Shown piece by piece: positions 23,171 through 34,160 of a DNA stretch of 64,000 nucleotides. Below the pieces are notes generated by a model. That model saw only the letters and a program-made list of their open reading frames with translations. It had not been told where the DNA came from and did not search any database. Origin of the DNA: Eunapius fragilis (taxonomy: Eukaryota > Porifera > Demospongiae > Spongillida > Spongillidae); contig OY811983.1 of NCBI GenBank assembly GCA_963681505.1, positions 6,162,590-6,226,589 of the forward strand, in the 5' to 3' direction. The translations under genes were made by a program, and so were the position numbers. Numbering within the stretch: position 1 is the stretch's first letter; each line of letters begins with the position of its first letter.

Positions 23171-26100
23171 TCATTTATTATATCCCCAAACAATTACTTG
23201 AAAGTCTTCACTCTGTTGATGAATGCCACTGGCAGCCACCTCATCAAAAAATTCAGAGTGTTTTGTGTAGCCTTTTCCAAAGGAGGCAATTAGGGACCTG
23301 TATGGAGGCTTGATGCCCTGCACTTCGACTCCAAGGGGTATATTCAACACGTTTTTAATCTTGTCTACATGACTGTGAATTGGCATGCTGCTCTGCTTCA
23401 AAAAGGAGTCTGCTGAATTGCTTGCAATGGGCTGAGGGAATTTCAGTTGGTTGCTAAGGATGACTACCATTGTGCCATGAGATGTGCCAACATATATATT
23501 TTCTCCGTCAGTAGCAATTGACTTGATGTCCACAGGGATAGTCATTTGAGTTGCATTACCTGAAAATATAAGGCACGTTGTCATCACATTAATACATAAT
23601 AATCACAACGATAATCACTGACACTTAGTGCTTTGTTTCAATTTACCATATATAAAGGACATTGGAGCTACATCGAATGTCCTCAGCAAGGTCACAGAGT
23701 CGGCATCGTACCAGAATAAGCAGGACCCTTTTAACATCGAGACAATGGCATAACTCGACATTGAGATAATATCTTGAGGTGTTTTATCACTCTGACCAAT
23801 GCTGACAATTTTCTTGCAAAAATAGTGAGCATCATTACAGCTAGCATATCAGCTTGTTCACACAGATTACCTCAATCGTGAAGTCTTCAGCATTCAGCAC
23901 ATGGATGTAGGGTCCACATCCAACCCACACCTTGTGTCCAACTACAGCCATGCATCTTACATCATGATTGCTTGTGTCATGCCCCAATCCATGAAGCAAA
24001 ATCTCCCTGCTGGGGACACATACATTCCACACATCATCTGGTCAAAAACAAAATGGGAGATGCATTTAATTTAACATCACAATATGTTGCAAACAAAAAA
24101 CAGTGTAAATGCATAGAAGATGCGTTTAGAAAACAAGTATGGGTTGACAACATTTATGCTGTTGCAGGCATGCTCCCACCTCTTGAGCGTGAGTACACCA
24201 CTATCTTGGAAGCAGTCTGGCCCACCAGAACATTACTTTCTACATGCCTATATAGGGGTGGCAAAGAGACACTGGAACCAAGAGTATTGGTGGCATGGTG
24301 GCACGTACAGGAGACAGAAAGTCTTGGATGTAAGCTGTGTGCTATTAACGAGTTGATGCCTGTTTCCACTGATAGGGTAGAAACACAACCTGTTGGTTGT
24401 ATTAAAAGAAATTTGATGCATGCAATTTTTAAATGCATAAATGGAAGAGTCCATAAAGGGAAAATAAGGTACATACATGCATGCATGCTATCGGTGATGA
24501 GCATCTGTCAAAATGACATATGCAATTTTATCAAGTTCAATCTGGCTATATGGTACATCCCCACATCCAATGATAAGCTCATACTTGTTATCCTCTGTGA
24601 TGATCCACATCAGGTGGGCATTTTCCACCATTGGTATTCCCTCTCCGGACGAAACCAAATCCGACTTGTCAAAGGATAAAGATGTGGCCAAGATAGTTTT
24701 TCCTAGGGAGATAGAAGTTTTCTAAATGGAAAATACTGGAGGTATGCAGTCACAGACATGTACATTGAATTCATAAAAGGTTTCAGGCATTAATATATGA
24801 ATTATATATGTATTGGATGTACATATCGAGCCTGGTACCAGTATTATTATAAATATAATTCAAATTAATAACTATTGCTTCTCGTGCACAGCTTTTACTA
24901 GAACCTGCAATGCTATGTCCAATGGCCCCTCCTCCATGCTATGCCTCAATGGTCCCTCCTCCTCCATGCTATGCCCCAATGGTCCCTCCTCCTCCCTCCA
25001 TGCTATGTCTCAATGGCCCATCCTCCATGCTATGCCTCAATGGCCTATCCTCCATGCTATGCCTCAATGGCCTATCCTCCATGCTATACCCAATGGCCCC
25101 TCCTCCTCCATGCTGCGCCCCAATGGCCCCTCCTCCTCCATGCTATGCCTCAATGGCCTATCCTCCATGCTATGTCTCAATGGCCCCTCCTACTCCATGC
25201 TATGCCCCAATGGCCTCTCCTCCTCCATGCTATGCCTCAATGGCCCCTCCTCCATGCTATGCCCCAATGGCCCCTCCTCCTCCATGCTATCCCTCAATGG
25301 CCCATCCTCCTCCATGCTTTGCCTCAATGGCCCCTCCTCCATGCTATGTCTCAATGGCCCCTCCTCCATGCTATGTCTCAATGGCCCATCCTCCATGCTT
25401 TGCCTCCTCCATGAGGAAAAAGCCACACGTTTACATTGCATACCTTCTGTGGCTTCCCTCTGCCCTTTACTCTCTATCACCCATTGTCCCTCTGCTTCCC
25501 CCCAGCTGCCCCTCCCGTACACATTCCCTTGCAAATGCTTACTCTGAACCGCTGATGGCTCCACCTTGCCAGGGATACATTTCATGCACTGGATATGCTT
25601 TGCATCATGAACACGAAAGATGCAGTGTGTTCGTTCAGTCCTGAACTAGGATTAAGAAAATTCAAAAGCAATTCTTAGACGTCCCCAAAACCAGGTAATA
25701 AGACATTATAAATATTGCTAGGACTGACAATAAAAGTTGTTGTATTTTGTTTTGATCTAAGATTGCACAGATAAATCAGCAGCCAAAAACAGACATGCAG
25801 AAACATGGGATCTCTTCTCTTTTGCATATGTCAGTGGAACAACATTACAAAGTGAGGCAACAATAGAAAAATTACGGAATTGATTGCTAAAGTGGTGTAA
25901 GAGTAGTTGGTAGAACATGGTAACGTCTTCGTGCAGCAGTGAGAAAAACTCACCTTACAAAGGATATCGATTACTTCAATGAAGAGTAATTCTCCATCAC
26001 TCACTGCCACCCAAATCTCAGCACACCACCTGGGCAGGTTCACAGTTGTTCTCGTGCTTTTAGTATGGTGAGGTGGTGGGGTAGCAAGCAAACATATCCT

Positions 26101-27190
26101 GCCAATTGAAACTGAATCAATCTAATGAGAGAAATCATGTATGAGCAAAGGATAGAAAAAAAAACATTCATCCCAGTTCCTGGTCATGTATCAGTGCCAG
26201 TTAGTCCTGATTAGTGCCAGATATGGATGCTACAATTGATCTATCTATATCATGCAATTTTATGGTGCTTAACAGAAATGTGTTGCAATGTTTTAGTTTC
26301 CATCATCTAACCATGGACAGGCTTAAAGTGAGCAAAAGTGTAGAGGCAAATAGAAACTATCAGAACTGCAGCATATTTAAATGATTCTGTGGCAGAACAG
26401 CAGTTGCAAAATGAAACCTACACTTTCAATGAAACAATTCATTGAAGACTGATTTATTTTTGTTCAGGCAAAATAAATCTCCTTACACGATCAATCTTAA
26501 TACTCTTCAATGGTATATGCTCTATCCATGTGGGTAGCTGTTCCACTGGAAGAGGGCTTCCTTTTTCAACCAGCCAGCCATTAAGAGAAGTCAAATTTTG
26601 AATGCAGGCACCATTACTGGCAGACAGACTTGGATTCTGTGCATTGGCTATGTTTTGTTGTTGCCTGGAAAGATAATAGTAATGCACAATATTGCATATC
26701 TCAAGTCCACCTTCAGTTTCTAAAGTCCACCTTCAGTTTCTTACTTCTCAAAATCATTCTTTTTTATTTTATAATTCTGTCATCAGATTCATTCCTCTCC
26801 CTGGCCATCCACCATAGTTAATACATAGTTCTTCTCCATTATAACCCTTACTCCTTATCCAACATACAATTTTGATGAGGCTTTTTTTTTTTCTTCTTTA
26901 GGAACCTCAAGAACTCTGTTGATCATTTCTATCATCCTGATGTATAGCACAAAATAATTTTGTCAGTGTGCGCAGTGTAAGATGGTATACCTAGTGAACC
27001 ATGATGGCTTGTTCAACAATCTTTGAAGCCTGAACAATAAAGTTTCATGGACATTAATTTCTAAAATGAGTATACTTCTTACCGTAAGTTGCTTTCACGA
27101 ACCCTTTCCAGCTCTTCTCGTGTTTTGTGATGCTTCTCTAATAGGTCATAAAGCTCCTTGCTTGTAATTTGTTTATCATTTTGCTGTACA

Positions 27191-27252
<62 letters not shown>

Positions 27253-30200
27253 TATGTGTGTGCATGACATAATTTGAAAAAATGCTAACATAAATTTGAA
27301 ATGGTGATGGCTAAGATTTATATTTCAGTTCTGCTTTCACTTTACTATTGTAAAATAGTTTAATACTTTCAATAGGTTAATGACCACATTAAAAACTGAT
27401 CGGCAAGGACTGCGCTGGTTGACATGTAGGCTTCATTACAACATTACTTATCGTTTCAGAATAATCATTAATTGTGAAACTCCTTTATCTAGAATTTAAA
27501 GGCCAACTTTTCATAATCATCTGTAGATACCTCACTGTCCAGCAGTTCATCCCTCTCGTACTTCACTCTTAATGGCAAAGTATAAACAATACTTGAAATG
27601 GTGGAGGTTAGGGATGAAATTCTTACTCCTGGAGCTCCTGCATAAGTTTTGTTTTGGACTCTTCCAAGTGCTCTATCTGGAGCTTCAGTTGCAAAAGATT
27701 GCTAGTTGTCAGGACCATTAAAAAGATGTTTCATTATGTTCTTAAATGTGTACCTTTATTACCTTTCCAATGCATCTTTCTCCTCTCTGACAGCCTGCTT
27801 TTCCTTCAGTAATTGCATTTTCTCTTCCTTCCATGCATCATTCTCCTTTCGTATCATCTCAGCTTCCACTCTTTCTGCAGCCACTATCTCAGGATCAAGG
27901 TCTCTGTGATGAGACACATCTGGGTTCCATGCAACCCAATGCATGCAACATGCATGGCTGCTACCACATCACTCACATGTACTGTTCTATAGGATCCACC
28001 ACTGTTTCTGCTGGTTGGACGCCTGGAAGCCAACTCCATTGCATCAGTGAGGCACTTGGATCGATGCTAGTGATGCTGGAAATGCCAGCGATCTCATCTT
28101 CCAATGAAGGGGCACTTGTTCCCTTCCTTTTTGGTACCATTAATGAAATGATGCTGTCCTGAAAAATACATTAATATGCTTACATAAAATATACATGAGC
28201 AGAAGAAATAGGTTTTGCACATGAGTGAACAAAAGAGGAATCCAGAATATGTAATCATACTAAAGATATACTACCCACAACAGTGTACAAACCTGAATGT
28301 TCTGCTCAGTTATTCCTGTAGAAATAGGAAACTTTATTGTTAGGGAAGAATAAATGAAGTCTAACCTGATTGTAGAATACTTGGTTCAAGTGATACCTGA
28401 CCTCCTGCATCAGCTTCTCTTGCTTTAATGTCCTGCACTCTGGGATTTACCACTATACAATTAAGGGGTTAACCCCGAATAGTTCAAGCTTAAACAAATA
28501 ATAGCAAATAAACTATCAGTGAAAGGGTGCCTACCAATAACATGTATGTCTTTAAGGAAGTACTGCATTTCATAACACAAATAACACAGCACAAATATCT
28601 TTTAGCGCAAAGTTATATCAGTGGTATATACCTTCCCGTTTTTGAGAAATACCGCGCGTGCATGCGTATATTAACTCAGGTTAGCCCAAAACAACCATTC
28701 ATAAAGTTATGTATCCTGCAATGGTAAGTGCATGTCAAATAGGTTATTGTTTGTTCTAACAATTTGGTTGAAATTTTTTTCCCCTAAGACGAAAATGAAC
28801 CATAAAGGGGTTTAACCCCGGATTTTCGGGTTTAGCCCCGTTACGGACCAACAAAGTTATTAGGACATAAATGTAATAAATCTTACATGACATTTAGTTA
28901 AACCATACCACACATCGTACGTCATGGCTTCTAGTAAGTATATAGTCCAGTTCTCATAGAAATTTTAAGTGTAGAACTGTACTTCATTTTCAAATTACTT
29001 GTTCCAAAGGATAAACCACGAGATTACAATTATTTTAGTTTTTTTTTTTTTACCATAATAGGTTTAATTTGAAGCAAGTGTACACATGCAATGAGCTCTT
29101 ATTTGCTGCAAATTAAAATCGCTTGTTTCATAGCATGATAAAATAATTGTATATCTGAAGCAAGTTTGCTTTCACCATCAAAAAAATTCCCCTGGAATTA
29201 TTTAAGCATGGCTATTGTAATGGTTATAGTGAAAACTAATGAAAACAAGCAATTTCATTCTTTGTTTGCTCTCAGGAGATGCTAGGGCTAACATACTGGA
29301 AGTCTGGAGCTGAAGTGGCTGGAGGGTGGCTGTTTGCCTTTGGTGAATATTCAAACTCTCCATCATCACTGATCGTCTATTAAAAGGTTACCTTAGATGC
29401 ATTATCTACAAAAACATGTCCATCTATGCATGTGTGCCATGTTCAAGCATCACATGATGAATTGATGGAATGCATGTATACAAGATCTGATATACCTGGA
29501 TCTGAATATGCTACTTTGCACTTCAAATTCTCTTTTGTACCTCTCCAGGAGCTAGCAGGATGAAAGATAGGATTAAGCAATGTCAGATCATGGAGGCAAA
29601 ACAGCATGATATACCCTATATAATATGCCACTGCCTGAGATAGTGTTACCTCTTGCCGGGTTTTTTCATCTTGCTCGACTTTATTTGCCATGGTTTCAAC
29701 ATCATGCTCCAGCTCAAGTACTGGGAAGTAAGGAAAAGGTTGTCACAATATTTGCAAAGAATTTGATCTCTATGTTTGAATGCAATAATGTTCTGTTACG
29801 TACTTATGCAGCAGTATTGTTTGTCAATGTAGTATCGATCGTAGAAAGGGAGTTTAAATGTGACGTAGGCACATGCAAAAGTTGGCGTCAAGAATTCAAG
29901 GCAATTATATACAGCCACAGTTATAGGCAAGGACTAAATAAATGTATAAAATATCAATATTCATCTTACTTTGTCTTTTCATTTGCTTTATTTTGCTTTC
30001 AAGAGCGACATTAGATATCTCCAGACTTCTTTTTTCAGCTTCAAGCTTGGCCCGCTCATCTTCATACATGTGTTCCAGCTCTATTTTTTTCTATCCGGGG
30101 TGCGTGTATATAGATAATTTCCAGGCCCCAATGCGGAAGAGCCGTTTCAAAAGTACGGAACCAACAAGTTCTTTTTGAAGCCCCTATGTGCTAATTTTTA

Positions 30201-30696
30201 TGCCCCAGCGTGACATGCGACGCGTTTCGAATTCATGCATTGCCATCCAGTACTTTGATGCACGCGGAATGATACTGCATCATTCACCGTGACCTGCTTT
30301 CTAAGTTTCGTTACCTTTTGCAATGCTTTCCACTTTTCCCTTTCGGTATTATAGGCACCTTCGAGTTCTCGATTTCGCTCGCTCATATTTTCCAACTCCA
30401 CTCGACGTTTCTCGCTCATTTCAAAAGATATTTTTATAACCTGCATGGCAGTTATTAACCAATAACAGCGCGCGCATGGTGGTCAGGCATGCCATGCACG
30501 CCATTGCAGCATGCGCTGCACGCATGCACACCCATTACTATACCTCCAGGAGATTACGGAGCTTGTTCCCAGGCACATGAAATTCAGCCGTGAGGGCGGA
30601 AAGCTCTCGTTCCATGTTGCGTATGAGAGCATCATGATCAACATCCTGTGACTGCTCTTCAGCTTCTGACTCGTATAATAAGCTGTTTTCAGCCAT
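23171..30696 (-). CDS. Paralogue B: coiled-coil/beta-propeller scaffold, JIP3/4-like
   Basis: This is a complete gene of about 22 exons and about 860 residues. The start MAENSLLYESEAEE is at 30696. Exons: 30544-30696, 30315-30440, 29970-30090, 29650-29720, 29496-29551, 29297-29376, 28402-28452, 28293-28315 (23-bp microexon), 27977-28158, 27763-27903, 27627-27701, 27531-27567, 27083-27183, a short Lys-rich exon near 26880-26910, 26487-26664, 25954-26098, 25543-25645, 24585-24702, 24180-24247, 23871-24037, 23647-23812 and 23171-23559. The N-terminal half is coiled coil. ITSKELYDLLEKHHKTREEL plus a Lys-rich tail resembles the JIP3/4 RH2 helix (Rab-binding in that family). C-terminal blades include HDVRCMAVVGHKVWVGCG, ENIYVGTSHGTMVVI and SLIASFGKGY...FQVIVWGYNK, like the JIP3/4 propeller end. 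ARHGEF10-type propellers are an alternative relative. A cytoplasmic scaffold role is inferred. Confidence 0.85.
24910..25405. repeat. Minisatellite, 24-33 bp unit, in a paralogue B intron
   Basis: About 19 copies of a unit like CTCCATGCTATGCCTCAATG + GCCCCTCCTC are present, with variation mostly in steps of three (numbers of CTC). It lies between the exons ending at 25543 and beginning at 24702. All three plus-strand frames stay open because the unit lacks stops, which gives misleading ORFs. Confidence 0.9.
27194..27249. repeat. (TG)n microsatellite beside a splice acceptor
   Basis: It has 28 TG units. On the transcript strand it reads (CA)n and ends 8 bp before the acceptor of the RH2-like exon of paralogue B (exon start 27183). 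Confidence 0.95.
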
Positions 30697-31211
30697 TCAG
30701 GGGTTGCTAGCCCGTCCTGTGGCATTCCAGCAAGCAAACATGCATGCATGTAACTAGCTACATACATACGCGTGCAATCTATACCTTACAACATCCGGCT
30801 CAGTTATACATTAATAATATTGTATAATTATGATAACTATTCAATAGCACGCAGTTGCACGCTCAGTCATTCAGTTTCATTTTTTTTTTTTACTGCAGTT
30901 AAACACTCACTAGTCCCCAGGGGCGGATCCAGGAATTCAAGAAGGGGGAGGGGGGAGGGTGTGCCCCCTCTCGCGCAAAGCGCGGAAGCTTTATGAGATC
31001 CGCACTCGGTGGCACCAGTTTCATCGCTGGTAGCAATGGTTTCCAGTTCGCTTTGTTGCACGTATAAGTTAATTATTTCAGTTTTACCCACTCACGACGT
31101 GGAGGAATCTACCGCATGCGCCTGGCTACGCTATTACTTTAGCATAACCATTCATTTTCGTAAGAACAAATTATTCATAACTTGTGCCCAAAAGGGCCCC
31201 CCCCCCCCCCC

Positions 31212-31411
31212 NNNNNNNNNNNNNNNNNNNNNNNNNNNNNNNNNNNNNNNNNNNNNNNNNNNNNNNNNNNNNNNNNNNNNNNNNNNNNNNNNNNNNNNNN
31301 NNNNNNNNNNNNNNNNNNNNNNNNNNNNNNNNNNNNNNNNNNNNNNNNNNNNNNNNNNNNNNNNNNNNNNNNNNNNNNNNNNNNNNNNNNNNNNNNNNNN
31401 NNNNNNNNNNN
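31212..31411. other. Assembly gap, 200 N
   Basis: Exactly 200 unknown bases begin immediately after a run of C. The size is probably a placeholder. The missing sequence probably continues the homopolymer and element that broke the read. Confidence 0.98.
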
Positions 31412-31751
31412 GTTTAGAGCTTCAAATTTGCCCCGGTCATGGAGCTTTGTACACCCTTTCACACAGCGTTATCTAATAACCATACGCAATATGAAGTCAC
31501 GATGCACTGCTTTCTAATTAGAGTATACAATAAACGTTACGAGTTTTTTTTTCTTTCCATGATCATACCTTCTTGGAAACATCAAAAAACGTTATAGACA
31601 TGCTTTTTCTATGTACCATGAAACTTTCGGGACGATCTGACGATGCACAATTGCTCATTTTCAGCCCACCATTGAACGTGTGACATCTGTCGTATTACAT
31701 GTCAGATTAAGATAAAATTAGGTTGTCTTAATTTGTAACCAATCCTCTGTT

Positions 31752-32179
31752 CAGGGGCGGATACAGGATTTTGGAAAAAGGAAGGGGTGGGGTGTGTGTT
31801 CAGGTTAGAACTCTGGGGTGGGGGGGGGGGGGGGGGGGGGGGGGGTCCATCGGGTCCTTTTTTGATGACATTTTCTCCATACCTAACTCTAAACACCTTG
31901 CATATTTCATTGATCTATTGGTGTTATAATATTGAAATTTCAGAATTTTTGAACATTGAGCAATATTTTATTTTTGCAATCACAGTTTTTGTAATCTTTC
32001 CGCATCGATCGTCATAATTGTCTTTTCGGTACGTTTCTCCCGTAGGATAAAGCTACAGAAAATATAAAAACAGTTTTGAAAACCATTTTTAAAATATGCT
32101 CTTTACATTGGTTTATGTAGTTGCTCATGAATCTAAGTTTGAATTTTTTTTGTCAAGTACCTACCTGAATCCGCCCCTG
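31752..32179. mobile_element. MITE, CAGGGGCGGAT ends (hAT-like)
   Basis: It starts TCAGGGGCGGATACAGGATT and ends with the inverted TGAATCCGCCCCTGA. A 26-base G run lies 65 bp inside the left end. CAGGG-type ends suggest a hAT-related non-autonomous element, but I could not find an 8-bp target duplication. Confidence 0.65.
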
Positions 32180-32499
32180 ACCCCAGCGGATGTGATGCGT
32201 GAACGTGCATGATATAAGGTATACTTGAGTTGCGATGCACCGTAATATACTTCTATACAAAGAAGAGTATACAAAATTTTTTTTTTTCAAATAAGGATTG
32301 GCGTTGATGTAGATCCGTGTTTAACGTTTTTCTGTCGCATCCAATTAGATTATCCACTATACCGCGGTTATTTCAATATGTTCATAGATATATAATTATT
32401 GTTTGTACCAAGGACATTTATTTTAAGTGGATCCATCTCTTGCAGTCATAGCCCATGCTGTAACAATTTTTGTAGAACGGTGTGGCGTTGTTTTGTTAA

Positions 32500-32893
32500 C
32501 CCCTATTCACCTGATGTCCCGTACGAAGGACAAATGTCTTGCGTAAGGGACAATTTTTGAAACCCTTTTTATAACTTTGTAAAGCAGGCAGTTCTCGAGT
32601 TACTCTCGCTGGCGGTGCGCCTTTTAATTTGTAAAGGTTAACGGAAAAGATTGGGAGGTAGGGCAAAGCATACACGCACAAGATGAAAAAACCCGGCAAG
32701 AGGTAACACTATCTCAGGCAGCGGCATATCATGCTGTTTTACCTCCATGATCTGACATTGCTTAATTCTATCCATCATCCTGCTAGCTTCTGCTTCCGCC
32801 ATTACAAAGTTTACTGAGATCCCGTATAAATAGGGCTTCAAAAATTGTCCCTTTACGCAAGACATTTGTCCTTCGTACGGGACATCAGGTGGG
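32500..32893. mobile_element. piggyBac-like miniature element carrying host gene sequence
   Basis: A 394-bp element is flanked on both sides by TTAA (32496-32499 and 32894-32897). It begins CCCC and ends GGG, with long inverted repeats reading CACCTGATGTCCCGTACGAA and continuing to about 60 bp per side (…GGGACAATTTTTGAA.CCC). TTAA duplications and CCC/GGG ends are the piggyBac pattern. The ~260-bp interior includes a copied piece of paralogue B. It encodes no transposase. Confidence 0.8.
32689..32790 (+). pseudogene. Captured fragment of paralogue B (exon 4-intron 4-exon 5 edge)
   Basis: The plus strand here matches the minus strand of paralogue B at about 29546-29671. It covers the last 24 bp of exon 4 (CAAGATGAAAAAACCCGGCA...), the whole of intron 4 including its GT donor and CTAG acceptor, and the first bases of exon 5. 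By eye there is one ~14-bp gap and about five substitutions. Because intron sequence is present, the copy was made from DNA, not mRNA. It lies inside the TTAA-flanked element about 2 kb upstream of the donor gene's start. Confidence 0.85.
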
Positions 32894-33551
32894 TTAAGTT
32901 GTTCTTATGAGTAATTTGGAAATCAAAGCCCACATATTCAAGACCCAAAAGTCATAACTAATTTTTTTTTCTTACATCATTATTATTAATCAATTGGACA
33001 TACAAAATACACAAAAACATGGCCAAAACTAAATAGCAATTATTATTAAGTATAACTAAACTACTAATAGCAAGTTAGGAGGGTGGAAGCTCATCATTAT
33101 AAGCAAGGATATGTAAGATATTATACTAATGCTCACACTCCAAGTCCTCTAAGCTAAAAGTGCTTGAGCAATGGACATGATCAAATATTAATGTAAGGTA
33201 CTGTGCTATACTGCGGTGGAAGATTACGAATGACTTCGTTCCTTGCATATGATGAGTACAGTTAACAAAATGTTGACAGCTACCTTGCCCAGCTAATGGA
33301 AGGCAACTCCAGCCTAACTCGGAACACTTGGTAGTTAATATTGTTACTATTTTGTTTGCGGCAGCGAACCTGACGCCTTAGGATAGGTAAGCAATTAATA
33401 TTGCACAATTTCATATCACCTATGTCTTCTTATAAGTTTTACTAAATGATATATGTGCTTGATTATTGACTAATTCTTCCATCAAGAATCCCATACACTC
33501 TTATTACTGAATTAATCTTTCACAGTCCGCAGATGATGTAATCTAACCATG

Positions 33552-33689
33552 TATAGATGATTTCGGCGAATTATTAAAAGGGGGGGGGGGGGGGGGGGGG
33601 GGGGGAGCCTACCATATAAGCACGTGTTGCCAACCAATTATGGTACAGCTAGCAAGCCCCCTTTTAATAATTCGCCGAAATCATCTATA
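33552..33689. mobile_element. Hairpin MITE with poly-G core, 138 bp
   Basis: Inverted repeats TATAGATGATTTCGGCGAAT + TATTAAAAGGGGG and the exact complement at the right end enclose a 26-base G run. The right arm has only CCCCC opposite the G run, so the G tract has expanded on one side. Confidence 0.85.
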
Positions 33690-34087
33690 ATTAGTACTTG
33701 TACCAACAATAACGTACTACAATGTCGTATTCATGACTGATTAGCGTGCCAGTGGAATTTTAGAGCACGCAGGTCTCAATAACTAATAGATAGACGCATG
33801 TTGCAATACATTTATTTATATTATGTCTTTATGATGCCCACTAATCGCACACTATGTGTGATTTGCCTCGAGCAATAGAGTGGTTCTTATTAACTGACTT
33901 ATAGATAGGAGCAATCTTGCAAGAGTGTCACTTATTACTATATGCCTAGAGAGTATATCTCCTACATCGGCTATACCGCTTGCCCATGCACGCATAGGGA
34001 CATACGAAGTGAAAGCTCGCGGTATGCAGTCACCGCAATCTTAATTACTACAGCTGTGTCACATCTAATGACATGTTACTACAAGCC

Positions 34088-34160
34088 GTTCACGAGGCGT
34101 GACGTCGCGGATGAGTGTAGATGGCATCTACACTCCTCCGCAACGTCACGCCTCGTGAAC
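34088..34160. repeat. Near-perfect 73-bp palindrome
   Basis: The arms are GTTCACGAGGCGTGACGT..CG..GATGAGTGTAGATG and its complement, meeting with no spacer apart from one or two mismatches. Small, GC-rich and cruciform-capable, it has no flanking duplication that I can see. Confidence 0.85.

Larger units (their letters stand above)
30697..32495. other. Upstream region of paralogue B, with assembly gap
   Basis: No gene is visible. The stretch contains a lone CAGGGGCGGATCC-type element end at about 30916, a C run at 31197-31211 leading directly into 200 Ns (31212-31411), and a MITE at 31752-32179. Confidence 0.6.

Noticed and set aside
24910-25644. Three long overlapping plus-strand open frames rich in Met, Pro, Cys and Tyr
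   Set aside because: They are generated by a stop-free minisatellite in an intron of paralogue B; all three frames are open and none has a start context, splice pattern or domain.
32638-32865. Second copy of a paralogue B exon as an additional gene
   Set aside because: Only the end of one exon and its intron are present, inside a TTAA-flanked element, with no further exons nearby.
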